A stretch of 11,408 nt of DNA from Synergistaceae bacterium UBA4088 (lineage in GTDB: Bacteria > Synergistota > Synergistia > Synergistales > Thermovirgaceae), in contig DFYG01000163.1 of NCBI GenBank assembly GCA_002382605.1, forward strand, positions 1-11,408, given 5' to 3'. Positions 1 to 9,106 of the stretch are shown here, piece after piece (position 1 is the stretch's first letter; every line of letters starts with the position of its first letter). Both the position numbers and the translations under genes were made by a program. The notes below the pieces were generated by a model. That model was not told the DNA's origin. It saw only the letters and a program-made list of their open reading frames with translations, and ran no database searches.

Positions 1-311
1 GGGTTGTGAGATACTCCTTTTTGTTCGATGGAAATGGCCGGGGAAAGTCCTGATATATCGTCGACTTCAGGTTTGTCCTGCACTCCAAGGAACTGGCGCG
101 CGTAGGAGGAAAGAGATTCAACATACCGTCGCTGTCCTTCAGCGTAGATAGTGTCAAAGGCTAAAGATGATTTCCCTGAACCTGATGGCCCTGTGATCAC
201 CACCAGGCGGTTCTTAGGAATGTCTACGTCTATGTTTTTTAGGTTGTGCTGTCTGGCGCCCCTTACCTCTATCCATTGCGGCACGGCACTCTTCGCCTCC
301 CCGTTTACCAT
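1..311 (-). CDS. uvrA: UvrA, excinuclease ABC subunit A (N-terminal 103 codons, runs off the window)
   Basis: UvrA is the DNA-damage sensor of nucleotide excision repair. It is an ABC-type ATPase dimer that loads UvrB onto lesions in the cytoplasm. Translating the minus strand from 311 gives the family's N-terminus: an [19 protein letters not shown] segment (residues 14-32), then the first Walker [11 protein letters not shown] (residues 40-49), then [20 protein letters not shown] and ARQFLG, and a [11 protein letters not shown] segment near the window edge. Most UvrA proteins read GLSGSGKSS at the P-loop, so the proline here is a small variation. An in-frame TAA lies five codons upstream of ATG 311, so the start must be ATG 311 (AAGGGA 8 nt upstream) or GTG 284-282 (GGAGG 11 nt upstream). 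I chose ATG 311. The gene overlaps the 3' end of uvrB by 98 nt, or 71 nt from the GTG, which suggests co-transcription and translational coupling. The full family length is about 940 residues, so most of the gene is missing here. Confidence 0.95.
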   Translation of the reverse strand, partial: MVNGEAKSAVPQWIEVRGARQHNLKNIDVDIPKNRLVVITGPSGSGKSSLAFDTIYAEGQRRYVESLSSYARQFLGVQDKPEVDDISGLSPAISIEQKGVSHN

Positions 312-2253
312 GAAGAATATCCCTTATAGCGGCAGCCCTTTCAAAATCCAGTTGTTCGACCGCCTTCCACATCATCTTTTCCAGTTCCTGCTTCGTGAAG
401 CCCTCTTTCCCTGGTCTTGTCGCAATATCAGGAACGATTTCGGACAGGAGTTCTTCCGGCAGAAGCGCCGTAACCCTTTTCTGGATCGTCTGGGGGATGA
501 TCCCGTTCTTCTGATTGCGGGCTACCTGTATCTCACGGCGACGCCTTGTCTCTTCCCGCGCGGAATTTATGCTGCCTGTATCACGATCGGCGTAAAGGAC
601 AACTTTTCCCGAAATATTTCGGGCGGCCCTGCCGATTATCTGTATCAGGGACCTTCGCGAACGAAGAAAACCTTCCCTGTCCGCATCAATTATCGCTACA
701 AGTGATACCTCAGGAAGGTCGATCCCCTCTCTCAGAAGGTTTACTCCGACCAGAACGGAAATGTCACCTCTTCGGAGATCCCTGATGAGTTCAGCTCTTT
801 CGAAGGTATCCAGCTCGGAATGTATGTACTTTACTGCGAAACCGATCTCCGCCAGGTATTCCGCAAGGTCCTCGGATGAACGCTTTGTGAGTGTTGTGAC
901 AAGAGCCCGTTCCCCTCTGGCAGCAACTTCTCTCAGCCTTTCTGTGAGGTCGTCAACCTGTCCGGTCGCCGGGACAACCAAAACCTCGGGATCAACTACA
1001 CCGGTGGGGCGGACGATAAGCTCAACAATATTTGTGGAAACTTCCATCTCCCAGTCTCCGGGGGTTGCGGACACAAAACAGACCTGCGGCAAAAAATCAA
1101 GGAACTCACTCCATTTCAGAGGGCGGTTGTCAAGACAGGAAGGAAGCCTGAAACCATGATCCACAAGGGTCTGTTTCCTTGCCCTGTCGCCATTATACAT
1201 ACCCTGGACCTGGGGTAATGTGATGTGTGATTCATCGATAAAAAACAGAAAATCCTCGGGGAAGAAATCAAGGAGCGTTCCTGGAGTCTCACCGGGTAAC
1301 CTTCCATCCAGTATCCTCGAATAGTTCTCGATCCCTGAGCAGTATCCGACCTGGGCCAGCATCTCCATGTCGTACTTTGTGCGCATCTCCAGGCGTTGAG
1401 CCTCAAGAAGCTTTCCCTGGGACCTGAATTTTTCCGTTTGCTCGACCATCTCCTCTTCGATCTTCGGGAGCGCTATCGCTATGGCCTCGGGGGATGTAAT
1501 GTAATGCTGCGCCGGGAATATAGCTGCGTAGGGTTTTGAGAGAACACGCTTTCCGTTAAGGGGATCTATCTCCTCGATCCTCTCGATCGTATCGTCCTCG
1601 AAAAGTACCCTGATCGCAAGATCGCTATAGGCAGGGAAAATTTCCAGGGTTCCACCCCTGACACGGAATTTGCCCGGTTCCAGAACATAATCGTTTCTCT
1701 CGTAGTGGTTGGTAACAAGCTTTTCGATGAAATCACGGCGATTGTACTTTTCCCCTACGGCAAAACGGAATATCGCGTCCTCGTAGGCCTTCCTTTTTCC
1801 AAGACCGTAAATGCAGGAGACGCTGGCGACAACGATAACATCACGCCTTTCCAGCAGGGCCTTCGTGGTGGCAAGCCTCAGTTTTTCAATTCTCTCGTTT
1901 ATGGATGCATCCTTTTCGATATAAACGTCCGAAACGGGCACGTATGCTTCCGGCTGGTAGTAATCGTAGTAACTAACGAAATAATTCACCGTGTTCTTCG
2001 GGAAAAACTCCTTGAATTCGCTGTAAAGCTGCGCCGCCAGGGTCTTGTTGTGGGCCAGAACAAGCGTTGGTTTCTGCAGCATCTGGATAACGTTGGCCAT
2101 CGCGAAAGTCTTTCCGCTCCCTGTTACGCCGAGAAGGCAGTTAAAACGCTCTCCGTTCCGGAACCCCTTGACGAGCTTCTCTATGGCTTCAGGTTGATCA
2201 CCCGCCGGCGGCCATTCCGAATGAAGCTTGAACACTGATGATCCCTGCTCCAT
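214..2253 (-). CDS. uvrB: UvrB, excinuclease ABC subunit B (679 aa)
   Basis: UvrB is the damage-verifying helicase-like subunit of UvrABC. It receives DNA from UvrA and recruits UvrC for incision. Visible landmarks are Walker A GVTGSGKT (residues 42-49), the beta-hairpin region with [12 protein letters not shown] (95-106), the DESH Walker B box (340-343), a VSATPG motif (394-399), helicase motif [11 protein letters not shown] (538-546), and a C-terminal UVR domain (about 621-655, [12 protein letters not shown]) that binds UvrC and UvrA. ATG 2253 is preceded by a G-rich GGGGGTGG stretch about 5 nt upstream and gives the expected N-terminus. The protein is slightly long for the family because about 24 residues follow the UVR domain. 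This very basic tail (ends PKKHRRRHS) is encoded in the region that also encodes the start of UvrA in another frame. The gene stops at TAA 216-214. It lies only 22 nt beyond the T-rich tail of the terminator that follows ftsH. Confidence 0.98.
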   Translation of the reverse strand: MEQGSSVFKLHSEWPPAGDQPEAIEKLVKGFRNGERFNCLLGVTGSGKTFAMANVIQMLQKPTLVLAHNKTLAAQLYSEFKEFFPKNTVNYFVSYYDYYQPEAYVPVSDVYIEKDASINERIEKLRLATTKALLERRDVIVVASVSCIYGLGKRKAYEDAIFRFAVGEKYNRRDFIEKLVTNHYERNDYVLEPGKFRVRGGTLEIFPAYSDLAIRVLFEDDTIERIEEIDPLNGKRVLSKPYAAIFPAQHYITSPEAIAIALPKIEEEMVEQTEKFRSQGKLLEAQRLEMRTKYDMEMLAQVGYCSGIENYSRILDGRLPGETPGTLLDFFPEDFLFFIDESHITLPQVQGMYNGDRARKQTLVDHGFRLPSCLDNRPLKWSEFLDFLPQVCFVSATPGDWEMEVSTNIVELIVRPTGVVDPEVLVVPATGQVDDLTERLREVAARGERALVTTLTKRSSEDLAEYLAEIGFAVKYIHSELDTFERAELIRDLRRGDISVLVGVNLLREGIDLPEVSLVAIIDADREGFLRSRRSLIQIIGRAARNISGKVVLYADRDTGSINSAREETRRRREIQVARNQKNGIIPQTIQKRVTALLPEELLSEIVPDIATRPGKEGFTKQELEKMMWKAVEQLDFERAAAIRDILHGKRGGEECRAAMDRGKGRQTAQPKKHRRRHS

Positions 2254-2275
2254 TATTCCACCCCCGCCCTCATAT

Positions 2276-2320
2276 TAAGAGAAAAGAGCGCCCGGCCGTG
2301 AAATACCGGGCCGAACGCTC
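2276..2320 (-). terminator. Intrinsic terminator after ftsH
   Basis: Read on the minus strand, GAGCG (2320-2316) and CCCGG pair with CCGGG and CGCTC (2290-2286), leaving a short TTCGG side bulge and a loop. TTTTCTCTT (2285-2277) follows directly. The T-rich tail lies only on the minus-strand side, so it terminates transcripts coming from ftsH. The stem is GC-rich but bulged, and the T tract is interrupted by C, so read-through into uvrB is plausible. Confidence 0.75.
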
Positions 2321-2382
2321 GAAACTTCAGCAAGACAATATTTCCCGGCTCAGGAACAGACAGGACTGTAACAAATGATACG

Positions 2383-4257
2383 CTACGTTCCGGAACTCCC
2401 TTCGAGGGGATCCGCTACAGCCAGGGCAGTCTCTACAGGTACCTGGGCTACCTGGTCAATCCCCTCTTCGAAGAGAGCGTCCAGTCTGCTTCCCTCAATT
2501 ACTTCCTCCACTAGCAGCGTCCTTGCGATCCGTACATGGGCATCGAAGTTCTCCTTCAAAATGAGGCGCACTCTCTCGTAGCACTCTTCGACTATACTCC
2601 GGACTTCCTTGTCTATGGCGTAGGCAACTTCGTCACTGTAATTTTTTTCATCCATGATGTCCCGTCCCAAAAAGACCTCGTGCTGTTTGTGCCCAAGCGT
2701 AACTGGCCCCAGACTGTCGCTCATTCCGAATTCAGTAACCATCTGGCGGGCTATCTGAGTCGCCCTTTCAAGGTCGTTCTGGGCGCCGGTAGTAATATCA
2801 TCGAAATGGGTCTCTTCGGCCACCCGCCCTCCCAAAAGGACACTGATCCGGTTCATAAGCTCTTTCTTCGACATCAGGAAACGGTCTTCCTCAGGAAGCT
2901 GCAGGGTGTATCCAAGAGCCTTATGCCCCCGGGGAATTATGGAAATCTTGTGAACTGGATCGCACCCTGGGATCAGCTTGGCTACAAGTGCGTGACCAAC
3001 TTCGTGGAAGGCAATTATCTCCTTCTCCCTGTCGTTTATCAGGCGTGTTCTTCGTTCAGGTCCAGCAAGCACACGATCAATGGCCTCCTCAAATTCGACC
3101 ATTGAGATGTTTTCCTTGTCCTGCCTTGCGGCGAGGAGCGCTGCCTCGTTGACCAGGTTTGCAAGGTCGGCGCCGACAAAGCCTGGTGTGCGTTTCGCGA
3201 GTACCTCAAGGTCGACATTCTCGTTTACCTTCAAATCTCGAAGATGAACCTTCAAAATGGCCTCGCGACCGTTGCGGTCCGGGCGGTCGACAACAATATG
3301 TCTGTCGAAACGGCCGGGACGCAGAAGAGCCGGGTCAAGTATATCCGGTCTGTTCGTCGCGGCTATCAGGATGATGCCCGAAGAGACATCAAATCCATCC
3401 ATCTCTACAAGCAGCTGGTTAAGCGTCTGCTCGCGTTCATCATGCCCTCCACCGAGACCAGCTCCGCGGTGACGGCCAACAGCATCAATTTCATCAATAA
3501 AAATAATGCAGGGCTGGCTTTTTCTTGCCTGCTCGAACATATCCCTGACGCGGGCCGCTCCAACTCCCACGAACATTTCGACGAAATCGGATCCGCTGAT
3601 GCTGAAGAAAGGCACCTCTGCCTCTCCGGAACATGCCCTCGCAAGAAGGGTCTTACCCGCCCCGGGAGGCCCGAGAAGAAGAACTCCCTTGGGGACCTTG
3701 GCACCGAGCCTGGAAAAACGTGCGGGATCCCTGAGGTAATCGACAACCTCCATAAGCTCCTCCTTGGATTCGTCGCATCCTGCGACGTCCGCAAAAGTCA
3801 CCTTGGGACGGTTGTCGAGGAACATCTTTGCCTTGTTCTTGCCAAAACTCATTACCTTGTTGTTCCCGCCCTGCATGTGGTAAATGATAAAAACCCACGC
3901 GCCTATCAAAAGAAGGGTCGGGAACAGCGACGACATGATACTGACCCACCATGGTGATTTGACAGGGGGAAGAACCTCTACCTTTACGCCGCTTTCAGCA
4001 AGCCGGGGAGCGAGTTCTCCTATTCCTACAGCGATAGTGCTGAATTTCTTGCCTCCATTTCTGGTTCCCTTGATGTTATCTCCTTCTATTGAAACCTGTT
4101 CAATTTTGCCTTCCTTGAAGGAACCGAGGAAAGCGCTGTAACTGATGGATTCATATTCCTCGGGGCCCTGGACTGGCGAAAGGAACATGTTCACAAGGCT
4201 GACAACAAGAACTATCATTACCAGGTACAACCCGAGATTTTTTACCATTTTTCCCAA
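2383..4257 (-). CDS. ftsH: FtsH, membrane-anchored ATP-dependent zinc metalloprotease (624 aa)
   Basis: FtsH is a hexameric inner-membrane AAA+ protease that extracts and degrades misfolded membrane proteins and short-lived regulators. The protein has the full layout: a first membrane helix (about residues 8-27), an extracytoplasmic segment, a second helix (about 108-127), Walker A GPPGAGKT (196-203), the pore loop FVGVG (229-233), Walker [11 protein letters not shown] (251-260), the second region of homology beginning [19 protein letters not shown] (301-319), and the zinc-protease site HEVGH (418-422). The likely third metal ligand is Asp495 in [15 protein letters not shown] is the commoner spelling of the zinc site, but the HExxH ligands are intact. 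The start is TTG 4257, with AGAGGTGG about 7 nt upstream. ATG 4248, three codons later, is the alternative and has only a weak GGGA before it. It follows hpt by 46 nt, as in the common tilS-hpt-ftsH cluster, and ends at TAG 2385-2383 before an intrinsic terminator. Confidence 0.98.
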   Translation of the reverse strand: MGKMVKNLGLYLVMIVLVVSLVNMFLSPVQGPEEYESISYSAFLGSFKEGKIEQVSIEGDNIKGTRNGGKKFSTIAVGIGELAPRLAESGVKVEVLPPVKSPWWVSIMSSLFPTLLLIGAWVFIIYHMQGGNNKVMSFGKNKAKMFLDNRPKVTFADVAGCDESKEELMEVVDYLRDPARFSRLGAKVPKGVLLLGPPGAGKTLLARACSGEAEVPFFSISGSDFVEMFVGVGAARVRDMFEQARKSQPCIIFIDEIDAVGRHRGAGLGGGHDEREQTLNQLLVEMDGFDVSSGIILIAATNRPDILDPALLRPGRFDRHIVVDRPDRNGREAILKVHLRDLKVNENVDLEVLAKRTPGFVGADLANLVNEAALLAARQDKENISMVEFEEAIDRVLAGPERRTRLINDREKEIIAFHEVGHALVAKLIPGCDPVHKISIIPRGHKALGYTLQLPEEDRFLMSKKELMNRISVLLGGRVAEETHFDDITTGAQNDLERATQIARQMVTEFGMSDSLGPVTLGHKQHEVFLGRDIMDEKNYSDEVAYAIDKEVRSIVEECYERVRLILKENFDAHVRIARTLLVEEVIEGSRLDALFEEGIDQVAQVPVETALAVADPLEGSSGT

Positions 4258-4303
4258 TGCGGTCCCACCTCTCGTTCATATGACGCATTACAGACCATTC
4301 AGG

Positions 4304-4840
4304 CTAAGGGTTTGTCACCAACGTGTAGATTTCAGGAAGGTTTCTCCACTTTCCGGAATAATCCAGACCATAGCCTACCACAAATTCATCTGGGATTTCG
4401 AACCCCCTGAAGGCTATCTCGATATCCGTCTTTCTCCGGGAAGGCTTGTCAAGGAGAGCGCAAACATCCAACGTCTCAGGGTCACGTTCACGAAGGATAT
4501 TCACAAGATAGGAAAGTGTCAATCCGGTATCCACGATATCCTCAACAATAATTACGTTCCTTCCAGTTATGCTTATATCGAGATCCTTGATGATCCTGAC
4601 AACACCGCTGGATTTTGTTGAGGAACCATAAGATGAAACACCAAGAAAATCAAGTTCTGTTGCCATTGAAACAGGCAGATTCCTGATAAGATCTGAAAGA
4701 AATATCACTGCCCCTTTGAGAACTCCCAGGATCACAAGATCCCTGCCCCCGTAGGTGGAACTGATATCCCAGGCAAGTTCGCGGACTCGCTCGTCGATAT
4801 TTTCCCTACTGATCAGGACATCTCCCAATTCATAAGGCAT
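4304..4840 (-). CDS. hpt: Hypoxanthine phosphoribosyltransferase (178 aa)
   Basis: This is a purine-salvage enzyme of the cytoplasm. It transfers the phosphoribosyl group of PRPP to hypoxanthine or guanine, giving IMP or GMP. The type I phosphoribosyltransferase signature is clear: the PRPP-binding loop VIIVEDIVDTGLTL (residues 96-109, with the acidic pair E100-D101), the PPi-binding LKG turn (41-43), and a C-terminal base-binding segment FVVGYGLDY (153-161). The length is normal for bacterial HPRT. The start ATG 4840 has a strong AAAGGAGAG seven bases upstream. That site lies inside tilS, whose stop (TGA 4815-4813) is 28 nt inside hpt, so the two are probably translationally coupled. The protein ends at TAG 4306-4304. 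Sequence alone does not settle the relative preference for hypoxanthine over guanine. Confidence 0.97.
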   Translation of the reverse strand: MPYELGDVLISRENIDERVRELAWDISSTYGGRDLVILGVLKGAVIFLSDLIRNLPVSMATELDFLGVSSYGSSTKSSGVVRIIKDLDISITGRNVIIVEDIVDTGLTLSYLVNILRERDPETLDVCALLDKPSRRKTDIEIAFRGFEIPDEFVVGYGLDYSGKWRNLPEIYTLVTNP

Positions 4841-6183
4841 GGCTGGGCTCTCCTTTCAAAACAGGATTGGACGGAGGTAATTAGCCGTAAACAATTTACC
4901 TTGGAAAAGGCAGGCTCAACGGCCAGTTCAAACCCTCCGAGAGGCACCCAGAAGTTTTTGCCGATATTGAGGGCAGGCCATCTCCGGCGTCCCCACCATG
5001 GAACCATTTGATAAATTTCCTTATACCCCCTGGCAGACTCCAGGCTTGTAACCTTTAGTTGTCCATCGTCAGGAAACTGCACCAGGCACAAGCTGTCGCC
5101 ACTTCCGGAGCATGGTCCCTCTTCGAGTTTCCACTCAAAATTCCATTGCCCCCAACTGAAACTGCCATACTCTCCATTCAGGGGGATTTCGAGGTCCGGC
5201 GGAGCGTCATCGGAAAACAAACATCTGTCAACCAGGGCTGCCATTCCTCTGGACCCGCAGATCTCAAGGGAGTTCTCCCACTGAAAACGCCATGGTGTGA
5301 CCCCGCCGCTTATCAGACCAAGAAGGGACGCGGTTTTGCTCCTGGAAAGAGGCGCAAGGCCCAGGGCTCTCCCCTCATAGGCGAAAAGGGATTGGAGCGA
5401 AAGAGCATCCAACATCCGAAGAGGTTCAAGCCTCCACGCTTTCACAGCTAAAGGAAACTCCATCGCGAGCCACGACGACATTGATCGCGCATGAATCTCT
5501 CTCTTCACCTCAAGACAGGACATCTCCGCGCCCAGGGCCGCAAGGTGTTCCCTGAGGCGGGGGTTCCCTTCCTTCTCAAGGAAAGGGAAGATAATATGCC
5601 GGATCCTGTTCCGAAAATATCTCACATCCTCGTTTGATTCATCGGTTACCCATGGAACGGAACGTTCTGCCAGTAATGACTGCAACTCATCCCTGAAGCA
5701 ATCGATGATGGGACGGATCACTTCTCCCCTCACTTCGGGAATGCCTCTAAGACCTCTTATCCCTGTGCCTCGAAGGGTGTTGAAAAACATTGTCTCCGCT
5801 GCATCGTCGGCATTGTGGCCGGTCGCAATAAATCGGGCCCCGGTTTCCCCAGCGACCTTCCTCAGGAACTGATACCTCTCCCTTCGACCCGCCTCCTCAA
5901 GAGTTTCTCCGACCTTCTTAAGGGAGGGGACGTTCCGGTGTTCTATAAAACACTCCAGATCCCACTCGCGGCTGATTTTTTCAACGAACTCGGCGTCTCG
6001 AAGAGCTGTTTTATCACGAAACCCATGCTCCAGGTGGGCTACTATGATATTGCCTTTCCAGAAGAAGCGAAGCAGCCACAGCATGGCCATTGAATCGCTT
6101 CCGCCGGAAACAGCAGCTACAATTGGACCGCTTCCTTTCCACCACCCCTGCCTGATGCCGGCAGATTTGAAGCAGTATTTCAC
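4813..6183 (-). CDS. tilS: TilS, tRNA(Ile)-lysidine synthase (456 aa from GTG; possibly 468 aa)
   Basis: TilS uses ATP to attach lysine to C34 of tRNA-Ile(CAU). This switches the tRNA from reading AUG to AUA and from methionine to isoleucine charging. The N-type ATP pyrophosphatase P-loop SGGSDS is at residues 26-31, followed by AHLEHGFR (49-56), GHNADDAAET (122-131), RGTGIRGLRGIP (138-149) and DESNEDVRYFRNRIRH (181-196). After a helical middle domain, the C-terminal region (about 350-435, including WWGRRRWPALNIG) looks like the family's C-terminal tRNA-binding domain. The first conventional start in frame is GTG 6183-6181, but it has no good ribosome binding site. The same frame is open back to the glnS stop. 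An ACG at 6219-6217 sits 6 nt after a perfect GGAGGAG (6232-6226) and would add 12 residues. The gene follows glnS and overlaps hpt by 28 nt. Confidence 0.95.
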   Translation of the reverse strand: MKYCFKSAGIRQGWWKGSGPIVAAVSGGSDSMAMLWLLRFFWKGNIIVAHLEHGFRDKTALRDAEFVEKISREWDLECFIEHRNVPSLKKVGETLEEAGRRERYQFLRKVAGETGARFIATGHNADDAAETMFFNTLRGTGIRGLRGIPEVRGEVIRPIIDCFRDELQSLLAERSVPWVTDESNEDVRYFRNRIRHIIFPFLEKEGNPRLREHLAALGAEMSCLEVKREIHARSMSSWLAMEFPLAVKAWRLEPLRMLDALSLQSLFAYEGRALGLAPLSRSKTASLLGLISGGVTPWRFQWENSLEICGSRGMAALVDRCLFSDDAPPDLEIPLNGEYGSFSWGQWNFEWKLEEGPCSGSGDSLCLVQFPDDGQLKVTSLESARGYKEIYQMVPWWGRRRWPALNIGKNFWVPLGGFELAVEPAFSKVNCLRLITSVQSCFERRAQPCLMNWEMS

Positions 6184-6225
6184 ATGATCTGCTGATAATG
6201 GATCTCTTTTTCTGTTCGTACTTTT

Positions 6226-6232
6226 CTCCTCC
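6226..6232 (-). promoter_or_regulatory. Strong Shine-Dalgarno GGAGGAG pointing to an in-frame ACG of tilS
   Basis: On the minus strand GGAGGAG is followed by AAAAGT and then ACG (6219-6217), which is in frame with tilS. No ATG, GTG or TTG lies at a usable distance. The first conventional start, GTG 6183, is over 40 nt away. Either tilS starts at a non-standard codon, or the base is a sequence error or mutation of an original ATG, or this purine-rich element is not used. Confidence 0.5.
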
Positions 6233-6291
6233 AGGTTTCCTGCATAGATAACGTGCGAGGAAAAAATAACTCCACGAAAAAATATCCGGAT

Positions 6292-7977
6292 TCAGTCGCT
6301 CTTTTTCATCTCCCTGGCCCAACTGTCTCTCAGTGACACGATTCTGTTGAATACAGGCATTTTTGAAGAGTGATCATGATCAGCAAAAAAATAGCCGTGC
6401 CTCAGGAACTGAAAACGTTCCCCGGGTTTTGCGTTGACGAGCGACTCCTCAACTCTGCACTCGGTCAGTCTTTCCATTGATGCTGGATTCAGATAATCCT
6501 TGAAATCTTCGCCTTCTTCCATGGCATCCATATCCCTTAACGTCAAAAGATGGTCGTAAAGACGGATCTCGGCCTTCGCTGCCTGGGACACACTTACCCA
6601 GTGCAGAGTTCCCTTTACTTTTCTGCCGTCAGGGGACTCGCCTCCCCGACTTCGGGGGTCATAGATGCAGCGCACCTCGACAACCCTTCCCCCCGCATCC
6701 TTTTTGAATCCAGTGCATTTTACGAAAAAGGCATGCTTCAGACGCACTTCAGCACCTGGGAAGAGCCTGAAGAACTTCTTGGGAGGGTCTTCCATGAAAT
6801 CATCCTGTTCAATGAAAAGCTCCCTTTCAAATGGGATCTTCCGGTACGTTGGGATATCGGACTCGGGGTTGTTCAGCGCTTCCAGTTCCTCGATCTTGTC
6901 TTCTGGGTAATTTTCTATCACGAGCTTAAGCGGTCTGAGAATCGCCATGACTCTCGTGGCGCTGAGGTTAAGCTCATCCCTGATACAGTGATGCAGCAAT
7001 TCCACGTCCACAAGACTATTCGCCTTGGAGACGCCTATCTTTTTACAGAAGGTCCGGATAGAAGAAGGGGTATACCCCCTGCGCCTGAGGCCGGAGATCG
7101 TCGGCATGCGAGGATCGTCCCAGCCTGAAACGCAGCCTTGCGTTACCAACTCGAGGAGCTTGCGCTTGCTCATAACAGTGTAAGTCATGTTCAGTCTGGC
7201 AAACTCAAACTGTCTTGGCCTGTGAGGAACTGACACATTGTCAAGGAACCATTCATAAAGCGGCCTGTGATCCTCAAATTCCAGGGTACAGATGGAGTGC
7301 GTAACACCTTCAATGGCGTCTTCGTAACCGTGGGCGAAATCATACATCGGATATATACACCACTTATCACCAGTACGGTGGTGGGACTGGTGAAGGATCC
7401 TGTACATGACAGGATCACGCATGTTAAGGTTCGGATGCGCCATATCGATCTTTGCTCTAAGTACGCAATCGCCCTCCCCCAATTCTCCTTCCCTCATCTT
7501 GCAGAACAGATCCCTGTTTTCAGCGATCGTCCTGTCTCTGTAAGGAGAATTCTTTCCCGGTTCGGTCAGTGAGCCACGGTTCTTTCTAATCTCATCTGCG
7601 GGCTGATGATCGACGTAAGCTTTTCCCGCCTCGATCAGCTCAAGCGCCCACTTGAAGAAATCATCGAAATAGTCTGACGCGAACCTGAGATTAGCCCAAT
7701 TAAAACCGAGCCATGCTACATCCTCCTTGATCGATTCTACATATTCCTTTTCTTCTTTAGTCGGGTTCGTATCATCAAACCGAAGGTTGCACTCGCCCCC
7801 GAACAGCTCGCCGAGCCCAAAGTTCAGGCATATCGACTTTGCGTGACCGATGTGAAGATATCCGTTCGGCTCAGGGGGGAAACGGGTAATGACCTTTTCG
7901 ATCTTCCCCGATTCGAGATCATCCCGGATAATCTGCTCAATAAAATTACTGGCTTTTTCGGGCAGTTCTTCCTTCAT
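6292..7977 (-). CDS. glnS: Glutaminyl-tRNA synthetase (561 aa)
   Basis: GlnRS is a class I aminoacyl-tRNA synthetase that charges tRNA-Gln directly with glutamine. The class I signature reads [16 protein letters not shown] (34-49), with HIGH at 42-45. The PPEPNG form separates GlnRS from bacterial GluRS, which usually has PSPTG. Next come FDDTNP (67-72) and the KMSKS-equivalent TVMSKRKL (267-274), the spelling seen in characterised GlnRS. The second half (about 335-561) matches the two beta-barrel anticodon-binding domains in length, with [12 protein letters not shown] recognisable. Total length is close to E. coli GlnRS. The start ATG 7977 is preceded by AAGGTGAT with 6 nt spacing. The stop is TGA 6294-6292, with 108 nt before the GTG of tilS. 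An upstream terminator (8145-8101) separates it from the phospholipase gene, so it probably has its own promoter within 8100-7978. I could not pick a convincing one. Confidence 0.97.
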   Translation of the reverse strand: MKEELPEKASNFIEQIIRDDLESGKIEKVITRFPPEPNGYLHIGHAKSICLNFGLGELFGGECNLRFDDTNPTKEEKEYVESIKEDVAWLGFNWANLRFASDYFDDFFKWALELIEAGKAYVDHQPADEIRKNRGSLTEPGKNSPYRDRTIAENRDLFCKMREGELGEGDCVLRAKIDMAHPNLNMRDPVMYRILHQSHHRTGDKWCIYPMYDFAHGYEDAIEGVTHSICTLEFEDHRPLYEWFLDNVSVPHRPRQFEFARLNMTYTVMSKRKLLELVTQGCVSGWDDPRMPTISGLRRRGYTPSSIRTFCKKIGVSKANSLVDVELLHHCIRDELNLSATRVMAILRPLKLVIENYPEDKIEELEALNNPESDIPTYRKIPFERELFIEQDDFMEDPPKKFFRLFPGAEVRLKHAFFVKCTGFKKDAGGRVVEVRCIYDPRSRGGESPDGRKVKGTLHWVSVSQAAKAEIRLYDHLLTLRDMDAMEEGEDFKDYLNPASMERLTECRVEESLVNAKPGERFQFLRHGYFFADHDHSSKMPVFNRIVSLRDSWAREMKKSD

Positions 7978-8100
7978 TGCTCCATCACCTTCTTATTGGG
8001 GAATATTGCAAAATCCGGCGGTGAGAAATGAAAAACGAAATCACCCCGCGCTGAATAAGATACACCATAAAGGGTTTTTATGATCCTGATTATGGCCTAA

Positions 8101-8145
8101 CTTTAAAATAAACAGGAGGCCGCTCATTTCAGGCGGCTTCCTGTT
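8101..8145 (-). terminator. Intrinsic terminator after the patatin-like gene
   Basis: On the minus strand AACAGGAAGCCGC (8145-8133) pairs with GCGGCCTCCTGTT (8123-8111), giving a 13-bp stem with one G-U pair around a 9-nt loop. TATTTTAAAG (8110-8101) follows. It closes the phosphofructokinase-phospholipase unit and isolates glnS. Between the phospholipase stop and this hairpin lie about 120 nt with some weaker GC-rich fold potential (CCCGGTATC near 8247-8239 against GATA and CCGGG) but no gene I can support. Confidence 0.85.
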
Positions 8146-8267
8146 ATTGGTCAGTTCGTCAGATGCCCCCAGGGAACACACTGAAACCTTTCCTCTTGTC
8201 CCGTTCCGGGAGCGGCCCGGCATATCCGTGTTACAGTAGATACCGGGAACAGTACAATACTGCCCTT

Positions 8268-9032
8268 TCACATGACCTCCTTCAACATCTTCATTGCTTC
8301 CAGATATCCTGCCTCGAACAGGTTGCCTGACTGGTCCATATCATACATATTGAAAGCAGACAGATCCGGCTGGATCAGAATATCCGCCCCCTCGATCTGC
8401 AGACGCGTTGCCGAGGCAAGCATAAAATTAAAGGACCGGAGAAGAACTTCAACGATGTTTCCCGGTCTCTCCTCCCTCAGTCCCGAATTCAGATCGACAG
8501 CGATGATGAGATCGACCTTCATTTCCTGCAGCGGACTGATAGGAACGTTTTCGACAATGCCTCCGTCTACCAGAAGTCTGCCGTTCATTTCAACGGGTAC
8601 GAATATTCCCGGGATACAGCTGCTTGCCATTGCGGCAGAGGAAATGCTCCCCTCCCTGATAACAACCTTTTCTCCCGTTGAAATATCCGCAGCAACCATT
8701 GCAAGAGGGATCACTGCCTGATCGAAACTCACATCTCCAACATGTTCAATGAGCAGATCTCCAAGTTTACTGTTTGATAGCAGACCGTACTGTGAAATGG
8801 ACATGCGGGAAACATCCAGCCATTTCAAGTTCCTTGCGATCCTGTCTATTTCATCCCATTCGACGCCAAAAGCGAAAAAGGCTCCGATAAAAGCTCCTAC
8901 GCTAGTTCCCGCGATACAAGCGATATTAACATCGTTTTCCTTCAACGCTTTAAGAACTCCGATATGAGCGGCGCCGAGAACAGCTCCCCCACCTAGCGCG
9001 AGGCCTATTTTTTTGCCTTTAAATCCATTCAT
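8268..9032 (-). CDS. Patatin-like phospholipase / RssA-NTE family serine hydrolase (254 aa)
   Basis: Patatin-fold enzymes are serine acyl hydrolases with a Ser-Asp dyad. The sequence shows the oxyanion-hole loop LALGGGAVLGAAHIGVL (residues 11-27), the nucleophile elbow GTSVG (42-46, Ser44) and the catalytic DGG motif (156-158, Asp156), in the right order and spacing. The length fits small single-domain bacterial members related to RssA/YchK rather than long NTE-type proteins. There is no signal peptide or membrane helix, so a cytoplasmic or membrane-peripheral enzyme is likely. The natural substrate cannot be read from sequence. ATG 9032 has GGAGGAGAG six bases upstream. The gene lies 187 nt after the phosphofructokinase gene and before a terminator. 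Co-transcription with that gene is plausible, but no functional link is evident. It stops at TGA 8270-8268. Confidence 0.93.
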   Translation of the reverse strand: MNGFKGKKIGLALGGGAVLGAAHIGVLKALKENDVNIACIAGTSVGAFIGAFFAFGVEWDEIDRIARNLKWLDVSRMSISQYGLLSNSKLGDLLIEHVGDVSFDQAVIPLAMVAADISTGEKVVIREGSISSAAMASSCIPGIFVPVEMNGRLLVDGGIVENVPISPLQEMKVDLIIAVDLNSGLREERPGNIVEVLLRSFNFMLASATRLQIEGADILIQPDLSAFNMYDMDQSGNLFEAGYLEAMKMLKEVM

Positions 9033-9106
9033 GGCTCGCTCTCCTCCACCCGGATCCTTCCTTTTGACACAGTATTATCTTCTCTTCGATCTGGCCCATA
9101 CCCCCT

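Noticed and set aside
6014..6322. 102-codon minus-strand ORF bridging glnS and tilS
   Set aside because: Most of it lies out of frame over the tilS P-loop region and the glnS end. The TilS frame carries the conserved motifs.
8041..8271. 76-codon minus-strand ORF whose GTG overlaps the phospholipase stop (ATGTGA)
   Set aside because: It runs straight through the terminator hairpin at 8145-8101, has irregular composition and shows no recognisable domain. Most likely it is an untranslated 3' region.
9064..9069. Plus-strand TTGACA resembling a -35 box
   Set aside because: No -10 at a workable distance and no plus-strand gene downstream.
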